Assembly: GCF_003966565.1 (NCBI RefSeq)
Contig: NZ_AP018719.1
Location: forward strand, 62,001-126,000
Origin: Sulfuricystis multivorans
GTDB taxonomy: Bacteria; Pseudomonadota; Gammaproteobacteria; Burkholderiales; Rhodocyclaceae
Reading direction: 5' to 3'
Length of the DNA stretch: 64,000 nucleotides
In this document: positions 41,566-50,948 of the stretch, in pieces
Layout of the letters: every line of letters begins with the position of its first letter
Numbering within the stretch: the stretch's first letter is position 1
Made by a program: the position numbers and the translations under genes
The notes under the pieces: generated by a model
The model's database searches: none
Told to the model about the DNA's origin: nothing
The model's input: the letters and a program-made list of their open reading frames with translations, nothing else

Positions 41566-42203
41566 TTCATCTCCAGCTCGTCAATTCGCAACCGTTTCCC
41601 TTCCTGGCTCACCAGTGAAGGAACGCGGATAATGCCCAGTTTGCGCACCAGCATTCCGCCTTGGTCGAAATAAACCTGAGTCTTCCATTGACGAGACATT
41701 TCTAGGGGCTGCCCATTGACCAAGACGGCCTTCATCTGGCCGTTGTATTGCTGCATCAAGGCCTCTGCTTTCTTCACTTGGGCAGGGTCGGTACCGTCGA
41801 AGAACAGCAAATTCTTCGGCAAGGTCACGTAGTCGAGTGGGTTGATAGTTTTTCCTGCTTCAGCGATCACGTTTCCGTTTGGATCCGTGATCGTTTTGGG
41901 GACCCGCACCGTTGGGTCCCAATAGAACACCCGCGCTTTTTCGACACGGGAGAGACCCTTAACGGGCTTAGGGTTCTCGATAGAGCGCTTCGCGCGGTCG
42001 ACAGCTTCCTTCTGCAACCGAGCTAACTCTCCGGACCTCTGCTTTTCTTTCAGGACCCGATAGATCTCTTGGAGCATGTCTGGTTCAACGATCGGATGTA
42101 CCGGGCCAATCTGCTCTGCGGCTTTACTTGGTATCACAACACCACAGGCGATAATCAGTGGAGTGAGTCGACGCAGCATGGAAGATATAAGGGGGATTTG
42201 CAT
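41562..42203 (-). CDS. traW: TraW, F-type pilus assembly protein
   Basis: The start is set at ATG 42203, preceded by GTG at 42206; ATG 42203 gives the same distance (32 bp) to the upstream activator box as the other tra operons. A signal peptide precedes a core with ARVFYWDPTVRVPKTITDPN, VIAEAGKTINPLDYVTLPKN and LLFFDGTDPAQVKKAEALM, typical TraW. The C-terminus has MSRQWKTQVYFDQGGMLVRK and IRVPSLVSQEGKRLRIDELE. It opens the traW-traU-trbC-TraN operon of eight genes. Periplasmic. Confidence 0.92.
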   Translation of the reverse strand: MQIPLISSMLRRLTPLIIACGVVIPSKAAEQIGPVHPIVEPDMLQEIYRVLKEKQRSGELARLQKEAVDRAKRSIENPKPVKGLSRVEKARVFYWDPTVRVPKTITDPNGNVIAEAGKTINPLDYVTLPKNLLFFDGTDPAQVKKAEALMQQYNGQMKAVLVNGQPLEMSRQWKTQVYFDQGGMLVRKLGIIRVPSLVSQEGKRLRIDELEMN

Positions 42204-42235
42204 CACGTTAAGATAACGAGCCCCCTTTGCTATGC

Positions 42236-42284
42236 CAATGGAGAAATGCCGCCGAAAATGTGGGACTAGGCGTAGAAATGGACT
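42236..42284 (-). promoter_or_regulatory. Activator box 2, in front of the traW operon
   Basis: Minus strand, in pieces: AGTCCATTTCTACGCCTAGT, CCCACATTTTCGGCGGCATT, TCTCCATTG. Three CATTT repeats start at offsets 5, 25 and 37 of the box (CATTTCTAC, CATTTTCGG, CATTTCTCC). It lies 32 bp from the traW ATG at 42203. Confidence 0.85.
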
Positions 42285-42332
42285 GGCAAAAAATACAGCT
42301 GGAGCTGCGGTTGGAGCCTGATAAGGGCCGAG

Positions 42333-42926
42333 TCAGAACAACGAAAAGGTCCGGCCGATGATTTCTTTCTCAGTAATCCATCCAACCATCGCGTAGCGTG
42401 AATCCAGACTGTCGGGGTGCGGAGCGTAAACGTAATATGAGCCCTGCGGGATCACCCCAACCGGCCCCGCCTCGAGCGGCTTGCCACTCATCGAGAAAGT
42501 CTTCGCTACCCCGATCGTGCCATTGCTACCAGGAATCATCGTTGCCATATTGCGTTCTCCAGGTGACATGACAGAGAACCCCCTGGCAGGCGTCATGCTC
42601 ACTATGTCACCACCAACACCGCCAATGATTTTGACCATATGAGCACCCTTACGAAATGGGGAAACCGGGTTTTCGGTCGGGAATTCGAAAGCCACATAGT
42701 CGCCTCGTTTGAGGCCCGTCTTCCATCCCTTCACGGTGATGAACACGTGATCCGGTAAAGAGTCCGTGTAGTTAACGTCGATACGAATCACGAGTTGAAG
42801 CAAGAACACCACAACCAATGGGATGGTGTAGTGCTTCCAATACCGCAGAAAGTGGGACTTACAGAGGTTCAGGTATTCCGGCAAGGAAAGGCGGCGAGCA
42901 CCGTTGGCTGGCGCAAGCAGGCTCAT
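42333..42926 (-). CDS. S26-type conjugative signal peptidase (TraF/TrhF-like)
   Basis: The 197-residue protein has one N-terminal membrane helix (YTIPLVVVFLLQLVIRIDV), then the S26 catalytic blocks: Ser in SLPDHVFITVKGWKTGLKRG and Lys in MVKIIGGVGGDIVSM, with PQGSYYVYAPHPDSLDSRYA as the third block. Such peptidases process pilins or other exported proteins in IncP, IncH and SXT-like systems. It is the last gene of the traA-to-traC operon, with its start overlapping trbI by 4 bases; it likely matures the TraA pilin. Confidence 0.87.
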   Translation of the reverse strand: MSLLAPANGARRLSLPEYLNLCKSHFLRYWKHYTIPLVVVFLLQLVIRIDVNYTDSLPDHVFITVKGWKTGLKRGDYVAFEFPTENPVSPFRKGAHMVKIIGGVGGDIVSMTPARGFSVMSPGERNMATMIPGSNGTIGVAKTFSMSGKPLEAGPVGVIPQGSYYVYAPHPDSLDSRYAMVGWITEKEIIGRTFSLF

Positions 42927-43465
42927 TTCTTGTCTCCTTCAATGATCGGGGTACGGCTACCGCCGCCCAGCGAACGCAATTGCTTGACGAGCTCATCCTG
43001 ATTGACGTTTTCCATTCCCAAGCGACGTTTGAGTTCCGGGGTTAGGTCCTCAGCGCCTGCCGGCTTAACTACGGCCGCTTTGACGAAGATGCTGCAGCCA
43101 CACTCCTGTTGGAGTTCGTTGAGGGCGACTCCCACATCCTTGCCAAATTTCGCCACGTCGTCGTAAGCCTTTAATTTTGCTTCCTCGGAGGCGTCCGGAC
43201 GCATCGCCGCAATGGTGACTTGGAGTTCCTTGATGTTCAGGACTTCTGAGAGATCAACGACAGCGTATCTCTGTTTATTCGGCAACACATAGAAGTAGTG
43301 GTAGGCAATCAGCACAATGACCACAATGAGAACGGTAGTAACGAGGCTGATCAACCTCCCCAACCAGACGCTCTCGCCCTTCTCAACATCGTCGGATGTA
43401 ACTTCTGCTTCTGAGATTCCCGGATCGACCTCGGCCAGGACCTCAGTGTTTTGGTTTTGGTTCAT
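42923..43465 (-). CDS. trbI: TrbI, F-type inner-membrane protein
   Basis: The 180-residue protein has an acidic cytoplasmic N-terminus, one membrane helix (LISLVTTVLIVVIVLIAYHY) and a periplasmic domain with VVDLSEVLNIKELQVTIAAM and KDVGVALNELQQECGCSIFV. This layout matches F TrbI, thought to influence pilus retraction. The ATG shares one base with the traC stop. Confidence 0.85.
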   Translation of the reverse strand: MNQNQNTEVLAEVDPGISEAEVTSDDVEKGESVWLGRLISLVTTVLIVVIVLIAYHYFYVLPNKQRYAVVDLSEVLNIKELQVTIAAMRPDASEEAKLKAYDDVAKFGKDVGVALNELQQECGCSIFVKAAVVKPAGAEDLTPELKRRLGMENVNQDELVKQLRSLGGGSRTPIIEGDKK

Positions 43466-46134
43466 TAAGCAGCTTTCCTTTGCAGCTTGTGGGTGTAGCC
43501 CGGCATGCCACGATCGGCCAGAACGGATTCCAGCGCCTCGACAATCGTGTAGCCTTGCTGGCGGTATGCTTTGACAGCCTCAAAGTCCTCGGCTTTGGAG
43601 GAAACCAGGAGCAGAGAGAACGGGTCAAATAAAACACGGCCGATGCCGTGCCCCATCTGACCTCCGTGTACGAAAACCTCGGAATAGACGCCCTGTACTG
43701 TCTTCACCGACATCAGCATGTCTCTCATGCCCTCGTCGATGACCAGCTTGTCTGATTTCTCTAGGGCGAGGATCGATTCGGGCTTTTGGCGCAATAGGAA
43801 CAGCCAATCAGCGTTGTTGAAGGCAGCCTCGGCGGCGCGGGACATGCTGAAGTCCCCTATCCCCTGTGTCGCAGCGCAAAAGCTTCCGTGATATTTCCGA
43901 GCGCGGCGATACCCTGTTTCGATGAAATCACCGCTGTTTCCGCTACCCAAGAGGGACCAGGCCTCGTCCAGGATGCATATTTTGGGACGATTCCGCGTCA
44001 AGTACATGTTCTGGGTGATGCGGTACATCAGCAAGAACATAATGACAGCCTGAAGGTCTTTCTTGGCAGCAAGTTCTTCCAATTCAAGGACAATCAGATC
44101 GCTTTCAAAATTGACGTTGGTTTCTCCATGAAAGTATCGTCCGTACGGACCATCGCTTGTGTAGGGGAACAACTGGATCCCAATGTCCCGGATCCGTGGA
44201 TCGCATAAATTCTGGCGCTCCTCATGCGGCAGTGCGCGAACCTTGGCGATCCACTCTGGATCGGCCCATTTGGAATTCGGACCACCTTTCTCGCAGTTGT
44301 TGATTAGCGAGTACGCGAGGTCGTCGACCGTTGCTTCGCGGCCCTTTTCGTACCACACGGACAGAATGTGCAGTCCAAGTTGCCGGCGACGATAGTCGTC
44401 CAATGGTTCGCTTGGCGAAACCATCTGTTCGAACAGGGGGACCAGCATTTCAAGGTCATCCTCGATGTCTTCAACCATCGTGAATGGATTCAGCCGAATA
44501 TCCGATTCCGGGGTGAATTCCAGATACTGGCCGCCAACCGTATGACACAGCTTTTCGAACGACCTACCAATATCGACGATCCATACGCGGCCGCCAATCC
44601 CCAGATATGACAGTGCGATCGAGTTCAGGAGGACGGATTTGCCTGAGCCACTGGTCCCTGCAATTACGGCGTTGAAGTTACCTGTCATGTTTGCAAACAG
44701 ATCGATGGACATCGCCTGGCCACGACGGCCCCACATCGGCACAATCGGACGGCCAACCCCGTGCCACTCCGCAAGCAGGGGTGCCATGTTTACTGCATTG
44801 GGGATCGTCTTGGTCGTCATGCGCTGAGCGGTACGGATATCCTTGGTCAGCGTTGGCGTCAGGGACATCGGCAAAGAACCGAGCAGGCCTTGGATCTGGA
44901 TGAAGGTGTCTTCGACGATCTCGAACTGACGTGACCGCCATACCGCCTGGGCAGATTGCTCTGCCCGGGCCATGTCTTCTGGGGCAGCCCACAGGATGAG
45001 TTGGTGGTACATGTGAACCGTGCCCTTGCCCTCGTCGAAGCTACGCTGGGCAATGTCCCAATCGTACTTGATGTCCTGCAGTTCAGGCAGGAATCTCGCC
45101 ATCGGGCTCTCCGCCTTTTGGGTGGCTCGGGCTGCTTTCATCTGAGTAGTTGCCCGAGATTCTTCAAAATCAAGAGTAGAAATGCCGATGGTGATCATGA
45201 ATGGCGAGGTGTAGCCGATCGCCGGCTGCATGTAGTCGCCAATCAACGAGCCCATGGCATTCAGCGTGCAGGCCTTCGGATAGCTCCGAACCGACATGCA
45301 CTTTGCAATGCACTCATTCTTTCTCTGTGGTAGGCCGTAAATCAACCCGTCCTCGGTGACGCGCATCACGGTGTTCGGGGCGATGATCTGCTCTTTGATG
45401 GGCCGGCCTTCATCGTAATTGATGTGGGGAGCGTTGCGCTTGAGAATGGCTTCCTGGGGATTCAAGACCACTGCACACCAATTGATGAGGTCTTCAGGAT
45501 CCCAGTCCCGCTCGTATTGGTAGTATGTTTTCAGGGTCGTTGCGCACGTTTCACGAATTGTTTCAATCTCATGTAGAAGATCTTCGTCCTCGTAGGAGGT
45601 AGCCGGAATGACGACGCTCATTACAATTCGGAAATCGCGCAGTAGGTATGGCTGGTTCGGCACCAGAGGATCTGTCGCACCCTTGCGAAAGTGCTCCGCT
45701 TGGCGTTGGGCCAGTGCGCGGAACAATTCGCGGCGTTCCCGCTCCTCTTTCGTGGGTGCTGTTGCCGGATCCAATCGAACGCCAACATATGCATCCAAAA
45801 AACGGTCAATGAGAGGCGTGGCAATCAGACTCCACTGGACACCGGAACCCTTGGGTAAATAGGTAAAGATCGTGGTGAGAAGATCCGCCATGTCTGGGGT
45901 TGCCCCGGTCTGCGGTGTCATCTCCAGGCAGAAGCCAATCGCGTCAACCTTTTGCGGAACGTCGCCTTCAAGAACGAAAAGGCGGCGCTCTGGTATCCAG
46001 GCGAGATATGGCAGCAAGTCCGAGAAGCGGTCATAGTTCACTTCTCGGGACGGATTGGCGATCGGAGACGGGGTGTAATGCTCTACCCCCCCTTCCTTAA
46101 AGATAGTTTTGAAGAAATTCTTAATGGTGCCCAT
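43465..46134 (-). CDS. traC: TraC, VirB4-family pilus assembly ATPase
   Basis: The 889-residue protein begins with the TraC N-terminal region (SDLLPYLAWIPERRLFVLEG) and has Walker A AGTSGSGKSVLLNSIALSYL near residue 490 and Walker B KICILDEAWSLLGSG near residue 723, followed by YRRARKYHGSFCAATQGIGD. It is the cytoplasmic ATPase that powers pilus polymerisation at the inner membrane. A ribosome-binding site, GGGGAG, lies upstream of the ATG at 46134... the neighbouring gene traV ends 18 bases before. Confidence 0.95.
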   Translation of the reverse strand: MGTIKNFFKTIFKEGGVEHYTPSPIANPSREVNYDRFSDLLPYLAWIPERRLFVLEGDVPQKVDAIGFCLEMTPQTGATPDMADLLTTIFTYLPKGSGVQWSLIATPLIDRFLDAYVGVRLDPATAPTKEERERRELFRALAQRQAEHFRKGATDPLVPNQPYLLRDFRIVMSVVIPATSYEDEDLLHEIETIRETCATTLKTYYQYERDWDPEDLINWCAVVLNPQEAILKRNAPHINYDEGRPIKEQIIAPNTVMRVTEDGLIYGLPQRKNECIAKCMSVRSYPKACTLNAMGSLIGDYMQPAIGYTSPFMITIGISTLDFEESRATTQMKAARATQKAESPMARFLPELQDIKYDWDIAQRSFDEGKGTVHMYHQLILWAAPEDMARAEQSAQAVWRSRQFEIVEDTFIQIQGLLGSLPMSLTPTLTKDIRTAQRMTTKTIPNAVNMAPLLAEWHGVGRPIVPMWGRRGQAMSIDLFANMTGNFNAVIAGTSGSGKSVLLNSIALSYLGIGGRVWIVDIGRSFEKLCHTVGGQYLEFTPESDIRLNPFTMVEDIEDDLEMLVPLFEQMVSPSEPLDDYRRRQLGLHILSVWYEKGREATVDDLAYSLINNCEKGGPNSKWADPEWIAKVRALPHEERQNLCDPRIRDIGIQLFPYTSDGPYGRYFHGETNVNFESDLIVLELEELAAKKDLQAVIMFLLMYRITQNMYLTRNRPKICILDEAWSLLGSGNSGDFIETGYRRARKYHGSFCAATQGIGDFSMSRAAEAAFNNADWLFLLRQKPESILALEKSDKLVIDEGMRDMLMSVKTVQGVYSEVFVHGGQMGHGIGRVLFDPFSLLLVSSKAEDFEAVKAYRQQGYTIVEALESVLADRGMPGYTHKLQRKAA

Positions 46135-46152
46135 GGGGAGGAAGTCACTCTA

Positions 46153-46728
46153 TTACTTGGTATCGGGTTTCTCGACCAAGTGTTCGTACTGCTGCTTTTG
46201 GATGAGCGGCTGAACTGTCTTGTCTGCCTGGGATTGCTCCTGGCTACTCTGAGTCGGTCGATTGAGCGGATAGATCGGTTTGAATTGACTACTGATTGAG
46301 TTCCGATTGACCTCGATCATCCACTTGCCGCTGTGGACCATCGTGTAGAGGTAGGACTGATCATGCAGATCGCCGTCTGCATCTTCGTACGGAGCCATCC
46401 AGATGCGAAGCACCAGTGGTGGTTGTCGCACGGGCATCCCCGAAAACGGGGCATTCATGTCCTTGGGCGAGACCTTGCTATCGTTGCGCTGTGTCCCATA
46501 AGGCTTTTTCTCTCCGTCCTGCGTCTTCGATGCGGCCTCCTCCTGGCGCTGGAAAGGAAGATTGCCAGCCATGGTGTTTTGATATACGCCAGTGATGGAT
46601 TGACAGTTCACACCCGGTGCTGCCTTACAGCTGAAGCTACTGGCGGCATCAAGGCCGCTCATCGAACCACAGCCCGCCAGGAACGCGGCGGTAAGCGCAG
46701 ATGCTGCGAGTAGGAGTTTGTTCATCAT
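46153..46728 (-). CDS. traV: TraV, outer-membrane lipoprotein of the core complex
   Basis: A lipobox (AAFLAGCGSMSG) follows the signal peptide. SSFSCKAAPGVNCQSITGVY is the typical TraV cysteine region, and the body ends with VLRIWMAPYEDADGDLHDQS and a Gln-rich tail. TraV is the VirB7-type lipoprotein anchoring TraK and TraB at the outer membrane. It overlaps dsbC by 4 bases. Confidence 0.92.
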   Translation of the reverse strand: MMNKLLLAASALTAAFLAGCGSMSGLDAASSFSCKAAPGVNCQSITGVYQNTMAGNLPFQRQEEAASKTQDGEKKPYGTQRNDSKVSPKDMNAPFSGMPVRQPPLVLRIWMAPYEDADGDLHDQSYLYTMVHSGKWMIEVNRNSISSQFKPIYPLNRPTQSSQEQSQADKTVQPLIQKQQYEHLVEKPDTK

Positions 46729-47471
46729 CTCTTGGCGACCTTGCCAGTGGCTTGATTGAGCATCTGTTCCAGCTTCGCGGCCGAGGGGGCACCCGGAATG
46801 ATCGAACCGTCCGGCAGGATAACTGTCGGCGTACCATTGATACCCAGGGATTCGGCCAGCGCCACGTTACGATCAATCGGGTGCTCGCAGGAGCCGGTGG
46901 GGATTTCATTGCGACGCATGAGACCTTCCCAAGCCTTGGCTTTATCCGCCGAGCACCAGACAGCCACCGCCTTTGTCTTGGCTTGTGGGTGCAGTTGGTC
47001 GATTGGGAACATGAAGAGGTAAATCGTCACGTTTGTCAGGTTGGCGATGTTATTTTCCAGTTGCTTGCAGTACGGGCAGTCCGGGTCGCTGAAGATGGCG
47101 ACCTTCCGGCTGCCGTCGCCGCGGACGATGGTAATTGCATCCTTCAAGGGCAAACTATTGAAGTCAATCTTGGCCACTTGTTCTGCCATGATCTTGCCTT
47201 CCGTCAAATCGGTCTGGGTCTGCATGTCAAAGAGATGGCCAAATAGGAAATACCGGCCGGATTCTTCGACATAGGCGACGTTCTTGCCCATGACTACTTC
47301 ATAGATACCCGGCAGGTTGGTGGCTGTTACAGACTTGAATACCGTGCTGGGATACTTCTGCCTCAGATTGGCCAGGACAGCGGTGTCCTTGAGTGTGTCT
47401 CCGGCTGCAAGCGAGGTACCGGTGCACAGTGCAGAAGCCAAGAGGGAAGTGATCAGTCTCGTCGTCTTCAT
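46725..47471 (-). CDS. dsbC: DsbC-type thiol:disulfide isomerase
   Basis: A signal peptide (MKTTRLITSLLASALCTGTS) precedes a dimerisation domain and the thioredoxin domain with SDPDCPYCKQLENNIANLTN and the cis-proline loop INGTPTVILPDGSIIPGA. A further cysteine pair (VWCSADKAK, GSCEHPI) is as in DsbC. It would rearrange disulfides in the cysteine-rich TraN, TraU and TraV proteins in the periplasm. Position between traB and traV is seen in SXT-like clusters with small order changes. Confidence 0.92.
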   Translation of the reverse strand: MKTTRLITSLLASALCTGTSLAAGDTLKDTAVLANLRQKYPSTVFKSVTATNLPGIYEVVMGKNVAYVEESGRYFLFGHLFDMQTQTDLTEGKIMAEQVAKIDFNSLPLKDAITIVRGDGSRKVAIFSDPDCPYCKQLENNIANLTNVTIYLFMFPIDQLHPQAKTKAVAVWCSADKAKAWEGLMRRNEIPTGSCEHPIDRNVALAESLGINGTPTVILPDGSIIPGAPSAAKLEQMLNQATGKVAKR

Positions 47472-47540
47472 TTCAGGTCCTTTTTCGAGGGTTGTGGTTG
47501 GGCCATTTTTCCAATTTGACCCGTGCTTTTCTGGAATTTC

Positions 47541-48794
47541 TTACTTGCGGGCGACGGAAATGCCTTTGGTTATCACAATGTCCACCGGCTGGCCTGCATC
47601 CACCTCAATGACTGGGAACATTTTGTCGGCGAGCTGGATGTAATACCGTGACAATTGCTGCAGGGCATTCCCGACACCCTGCCCAATGCCGGCCTGGAGC
47701 TGTTGCCCATCCTTCACTGTTTGCGTCGCGCCTAGGGGCGATACGGAGGTGGTCATTGCGCCCTGGGAGAAGGCAGTACCGATCCCCGATGCCACACCCG
47801 CCAAGAGAGCATTTGCAAGCACTTGGCCCTGCTTACTAACCAAGCGGCCCCGAATGCCGGCCTTCCCTGTCGAATCAGCTACGTAGCCTTTCACAGATAC
47901 ATCAAGCGCACCACCGTCTTCGGAAATGCAACTCAGTCTGTCAAGTCGGATCAATGCCCGCTCACTGCTCAGGTCGCCGGCACCGTTTGCCGTGAACCGA
48001 CAATTCTTGTAGTCAGCTTTGAACTTGTTCGGTAGCGATGCCATGTCCAAAACCTCAATCACAACAGGATGGGGATTCTGCTGGGCTTGGCCTCCGGTCG
48101 GGGCGTCAAGCCCAGCAAGCAAGACACCACGCATGAACGTGCCGGCCGGGATATATGTTTCGGCGTTTTGGTCACTAGTCGCTTTAGCAACTGCACCGTT
48201 ATTTTCATCATTGGCGTCATGGGTGATGTTGTTCTTGCCTGTCGGGGCTGGAAGGCCCTTGGATTGGCTATTACCCATATCCACGCGCATGATTCCTTTA
48301 ACAATCTCTGCTTTTGGCGCTCCACCGTTGAAGTCAGGTGGGCCCGGCTGACCGAGCGGCCCCGTCTGCATTGGCAGACCCGTCGCTGGCGGTGCCTTTG
48401 ATGCGCGGCGCTCGGCTTCTTCACGCTCGCGTTTTTTCTTCTCTTCCTCTTCTCGTTTAGCAGCAGCTTCCTGATCGCGGATCTTGGCGTCGGCGTCAGC
48501 CTTTTCTTTGGCTGCCAGCTTCGCCTGGATATCGGAGAGCTGCTGCTGAAGCTGCGAAATGCGAGCCCCTTCCTGCGTACGCCATATGTCGGCCTGATTG
48601 ATTTGCTCGCCTTGGGCGCCAAACGCCTTGCGGGTAGTTTCCTGGGCACGCGGCGGGGGCGCTTTCTTTTTCTCTCCAAGCATGGCAGCGCCAAAGGCAA
48701 TCAAGACAACAACAACTAGAAGACTGACAAGGATGATGATTTGCTTCCGTCGCACCTGGGATATTGCCTTGCCTTTCGCCTTGATACCAGCCAT
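47541..48794 (-). CDS. traB: TraB, VirB10-like core-complex protein
   Basis: The 417-residue protein has a basic N-terminus, one membrane helix (KQIIILVSLLVVVVLIAFGA), a coiled coil rich in Lys/Glu (residues about 70-135, DAKIRDQEAAAKREEEEKKK), a Pro-rich stretch and the TrbI/VirB10 beta domain: AETYIPAGTFMRGVLLAGLD, CRFTANGAGDLSSERALIRL, VKGYVADSTGKAGIRGRLVS. It spans the periplasm and links inner and outer membranes. It overlaps traK by one base. Confidence 0.93.
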   Translation of the reverse strand: MAGIKAKGKAISQVRRKQIIILVSLLVVVVLIAFGAAMLGEKKKAPPPRAQETTRKAFGAQGEQINQADIWRTQEGARISQLQQQLSDIQAKLAAKEKADADAKIRDQEAAAKREEEEKKKREREEAERRASKAPPATGLPMQTGPLGQPGPPDFNGGAPKAEIVKGIMRVDMGNSQSKGLPAPTGKNNITHDANDENNGAVAKATSDQNAETYIPAGTFMRGVLLAGLDAPTGGQAQQNPHPVVIEVLDMASLPNKFKADYKNCRFTANGAGDLSSERALIRLDRLSCISEDGGALDVSVKGYVADSTGKAGIRGRLVSKQGQVLANALLAGVASGIGTAFSQGAMTTSVSPLGATQTVKDGQQLQAGIGQGVGNALQQLSRYYIQLADKMFPVIEVDAGQPVDIVITKGISVARK

Positions 48795-49495
48795 CAGTTG
48801 CTCCTTACCACATAGATGGTGGTCGATTGGCCGGCCTCGAGGAGCATGTTCTCGATGGCCACAGCGACAACACCCTTGCGATACAGCTCCTGCTCAACAA
48901 GACGCATTGGAGTCTTTCCTGTATTGGTGAGGACATATTTCTCACCTACCAAGTCGCGCCCGTTATATACGGCCGTCATCACAAAACGGGTGTTTTCCCA
49001 GAGAGCAAATTCCTGATGGGTGACCCGCATCTCAACGCTGGTAGGTGGTTCTTCCAAGGCCATTGATGCGACCAGATTTCGAACCTGCTTTTCCAAGTTG
49101 CTGGAAGACCTCCGCTTCCCCTTGCTGTTCTCAGTAGTGCGGAAGGTGGATGGCTCTTTGATTACGATGTCTTCTTGCGGAATATCGACAGGCTGCATGA
49201 CTAGGTTATAGGTCGCACCGCTACCTGCAATCACGCGCACATTGATCGGCTTATTGAGAATCGCCGGCCGGATGAACAACTGACCGCGGTCTTCGTCCTT
49301 CTCGACGGTTAGTTCGCCATCCGTTGCGATCAGGGTACGAATCTTCCCTCCGTCGATGTACAGGCGCGTCGTCTCTTTGGCGCTGATCTTCACGAATGCA
49401 TTCTGGCCCTCGACTGGATTAACTTCCTGAAGCGCGAGAGTGTTGAAGGAGACGACAACAGCCGTCGCCGCAAAAAGCAGTTTCTTGATTACCAT
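48794..49495 (-). CDS. traK: TraK, secretin-like core-complex protein
   Basis: The start is ATG at 49495 (MVIKKLLFAATAVVVSFNTL), opening a signal peptide; the frame to 49678 overlaps traE. The 233-residue product has QEVNPVEGQNAFVKISAKET, TRLYIDGGKIRTLIATDGEL, EDIVIKEPSTFRTTENSKGK and a C-terminal domain with RFVMTAVYNGRDLVGEKYVL. This is the TraK (VirB9-like) outer-membrane pore component with its N-terminal secretin-like part. Confidence 0.9.
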   Translation of the reverse strand: MVIKKLLFAATAVVVSFNTLALQEVNPVEGQNAFVKISAKETTRLYIDGGKIRTLIATDGELTVEKDEDRGQLFIRPAILNKPINVRVIAGSGATYNLVMQPVDIPQEDIVIKEPSTFRTTENSKGKRRSSSNLEKQVRNLVASMALEEPPTSVEMRVTHQEFALWENTRFVMTAVYNGRDLVGEKYVLTNTGKTPMRLVEQELYRKGVVAVAIENMLLEAGQSTTIYVVRSN

Positions 49496-49505
49496 GCCGT
49501 ATCCT

Positions 49506-50246
49506 TTAACGGGAGATCGGGGCAGCAGGAGTCGCCGCTGGCGTAACAGGAGCGGTTGGCGCTGGTGTCGCCGGTGAGTGGAAGGTTCCAGCCTGTTGTT
49601 GGACAGCTGGTACGTCTTGGGCCGGTTGCTGATACAGAGATTCAGTCTCAGCGGTGGGTGGAGCGTTGGGGGGATCAAACGGACGAACCGGGCTTGTCTC
49701 CCTCAACTCCTTGATAAAAGTACGGCTGCCGTCGTAGTCGAAGACAACGAGATAGGCTTTCACTTCATCACCAGGGACGCGCTTGTCTGCGATGAAGGTA
49801 GACTGGGTACCAATCAGAGCGACTGCCTGGTCTTTTTCGCTAATCCGCACTTCACGAGGCATGAAAATCTTGCTCATGTTCTCCTGCTTCAGACGATTTG
49901 CACCCATCTTGAAGCGAACGGCCAGCTCACCATTAACGGACGGGTGAACTAGCTTGAGGAGGACGGAATTCTGATAATCGATGGACTGAGGAGAAACGGT
50001 CGCGTACTGGGAAATTACCCAAGAACCCATCTGTTCGAGCCATTCAGGACCAATGTGTTTTCCATCGACCCAAAAGGTCTTGTTGATTTCAGGGGGCACG
50101 AGGATGGTCCGCACAGTGCGGTCCATCGTGAAGAAGGCTCCTGCCATAAACACGTTGGTCAGCAGGGAAGCAATCAAGATCATCTGGAAAGCCTTGGTAA
50201 CGCCTGCGCGGGCTTCCACATCTGCCATCAATTTTCTGAGTAACAT
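49506..50246 (-). CDS. traE: TraE, VirB8-like inner-membrane protein
   Basis: The protein has one N-terminal membrane helix (MILIASLLTNVFMAGAFFTM), then VRTILVPPEINKTFWVDGKH and a VirB8-like periplasmic domain (SPQSIDYQNSVLLKLVHPSV, IFMPREVRISEKDQAVALIG). The last 60 residues are a Pro/Ala/Gln-rich tail (PAPTAPVTPAATPAAPISR) not found in short TraE proteins. Gap of 10 bases to traK. Confidence 0.92.
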   Translation of the reverse strand: MLLRKLMADVEARAGVTKAFQMILIASLLTNVFMAGAFFTMDRTVRTILVPPEINKTFWVDGKHIGPEWLEQMGSWVISQYATVSPQSIDYQNSVLLKLVHPSVNGELAVRFKMGANRLKQENMSKIFMPREVRISEKDQAVALIGTQSTFIADKRVPGDEVKAYLVVFDYDGSRTFIKELRETSPVRPFDPPNAPPTAETESLYQQPAQDVPAVQQQAGTFHSPATPAPTAPVTPAATPAAPISR

Positions 50247-50279
50247 CAGTACAGTCTCGTCGTCTCGGTGTTGGGATAA

Positions 50280-50573
50280 TCAGCCGATGAATTCACGTAT
50301 GGCTGATGGAGGGGTGATACGAAACCCGAAACTGGTAGGCAAATACCAGTAAAGGGCATGAAGCCCAAAGGCACGACTACGCCCGGACTTCAATTTCTGG
50401 TAGGACAAGGCGATAACTACGCCCAGACCAGAGAATGTCAGGGTCTGGTTCGTCATGATTCCAATGACGACACAGCCCATGAAGAGGATCGCCACGTCGA
50501 AGTCCCACCACAAGAACTTGGGTGGATCATCCAGACGGTGCGGGATGATGTACTTGTGATCGATATCCGACAT
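50280..50573 (-). CDS. traL: TraL, VirB3-like inner-membrane protein
   Basis: The 97-residue protein has the TraL pattern: IIPHRLDDPPKFLWWDFDVA, one or two hydrophobic segments (ILFMGCVVIGIMTNQTLTFS, LGVVIALSYQKL) and the closing LHALYWYLPTSFG. It assists pilus tip formation. Follows the pilin gene by 37 bases. Confidence 0.92.
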   Translation of the reverse strand: MSDIDHKYIIPHRLDDPPKFLWWDFDVAILFMGCVVIGIMTNQTLTFSGLGVVIALSYQKLKSGRSRAFGLHALYWYLPTSFGFRITPPSAIREFIG

Positions 50574-50610
50574 GGCGATTGCTCTACGCTTGTGGCCTGC
50601 TACGGCTGAA

Positions 50611-50907
50611 TCAGATCAGCGCGGAAGCGATGCCGTCAATGATGCCTGGGCCGATGGCGAACAGCACGGCGAAGATGATGCCGATCAGAGCGGGCATCGC
50701 GGTGGACTTCGCAAAGCCGACAATGGCGCCCACCAAGAAAGCGGCGATAGCCAGAGTGCGACCCAGGTAGCCTTCAGACCAGCCCTTCACCAGGTTGTAC
50801 AGGCCGCCGAACTCGGTGCCGGTGGTGCCAGCAAAGGCCGGGGCAGCAAGAACGAGGGAGGAAGCGGTGAGGCTAACGCGGTTGAACATCTTGGAAAGCA
50901 GTTTCAT
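50611..50907 (-). CDS. traA: TraA, F-type pilin
   Basis: The start is ATG at 50907 (MKLLSKMFNRVSLTASSLVL), preceded by GCCAAGGACAAAGAC; the longer frame to 51105 belongs to a neighbour. After a signal peptide ending APAFA comes a short polar part (GTTGTEFGGLYNLVKGWSEG) and two hydrophobic helices (TLAIAAFLVGAIVGFAKSTA and LIGIIFAVLFAIGPGIIDGI). This is the arrangement of F-like pilins. The S26 peptidase at the end of the operon may do the processing. Confidence 0.88.
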   Translation of the reverse strand: MKLLSKMFNRVSLTASSLVLAAPAFAGTTGTEFGGLYNLVKGWSEGYLGRTLAIAAFLVGAIVGFAKSTAMPALIGIIFAVLFAIGPGIIDGIASALI

Positions 50908-50948
50908 GTCTTTGTCCTTGGCAAAAGTTGAAAGATAAAATTGGATTT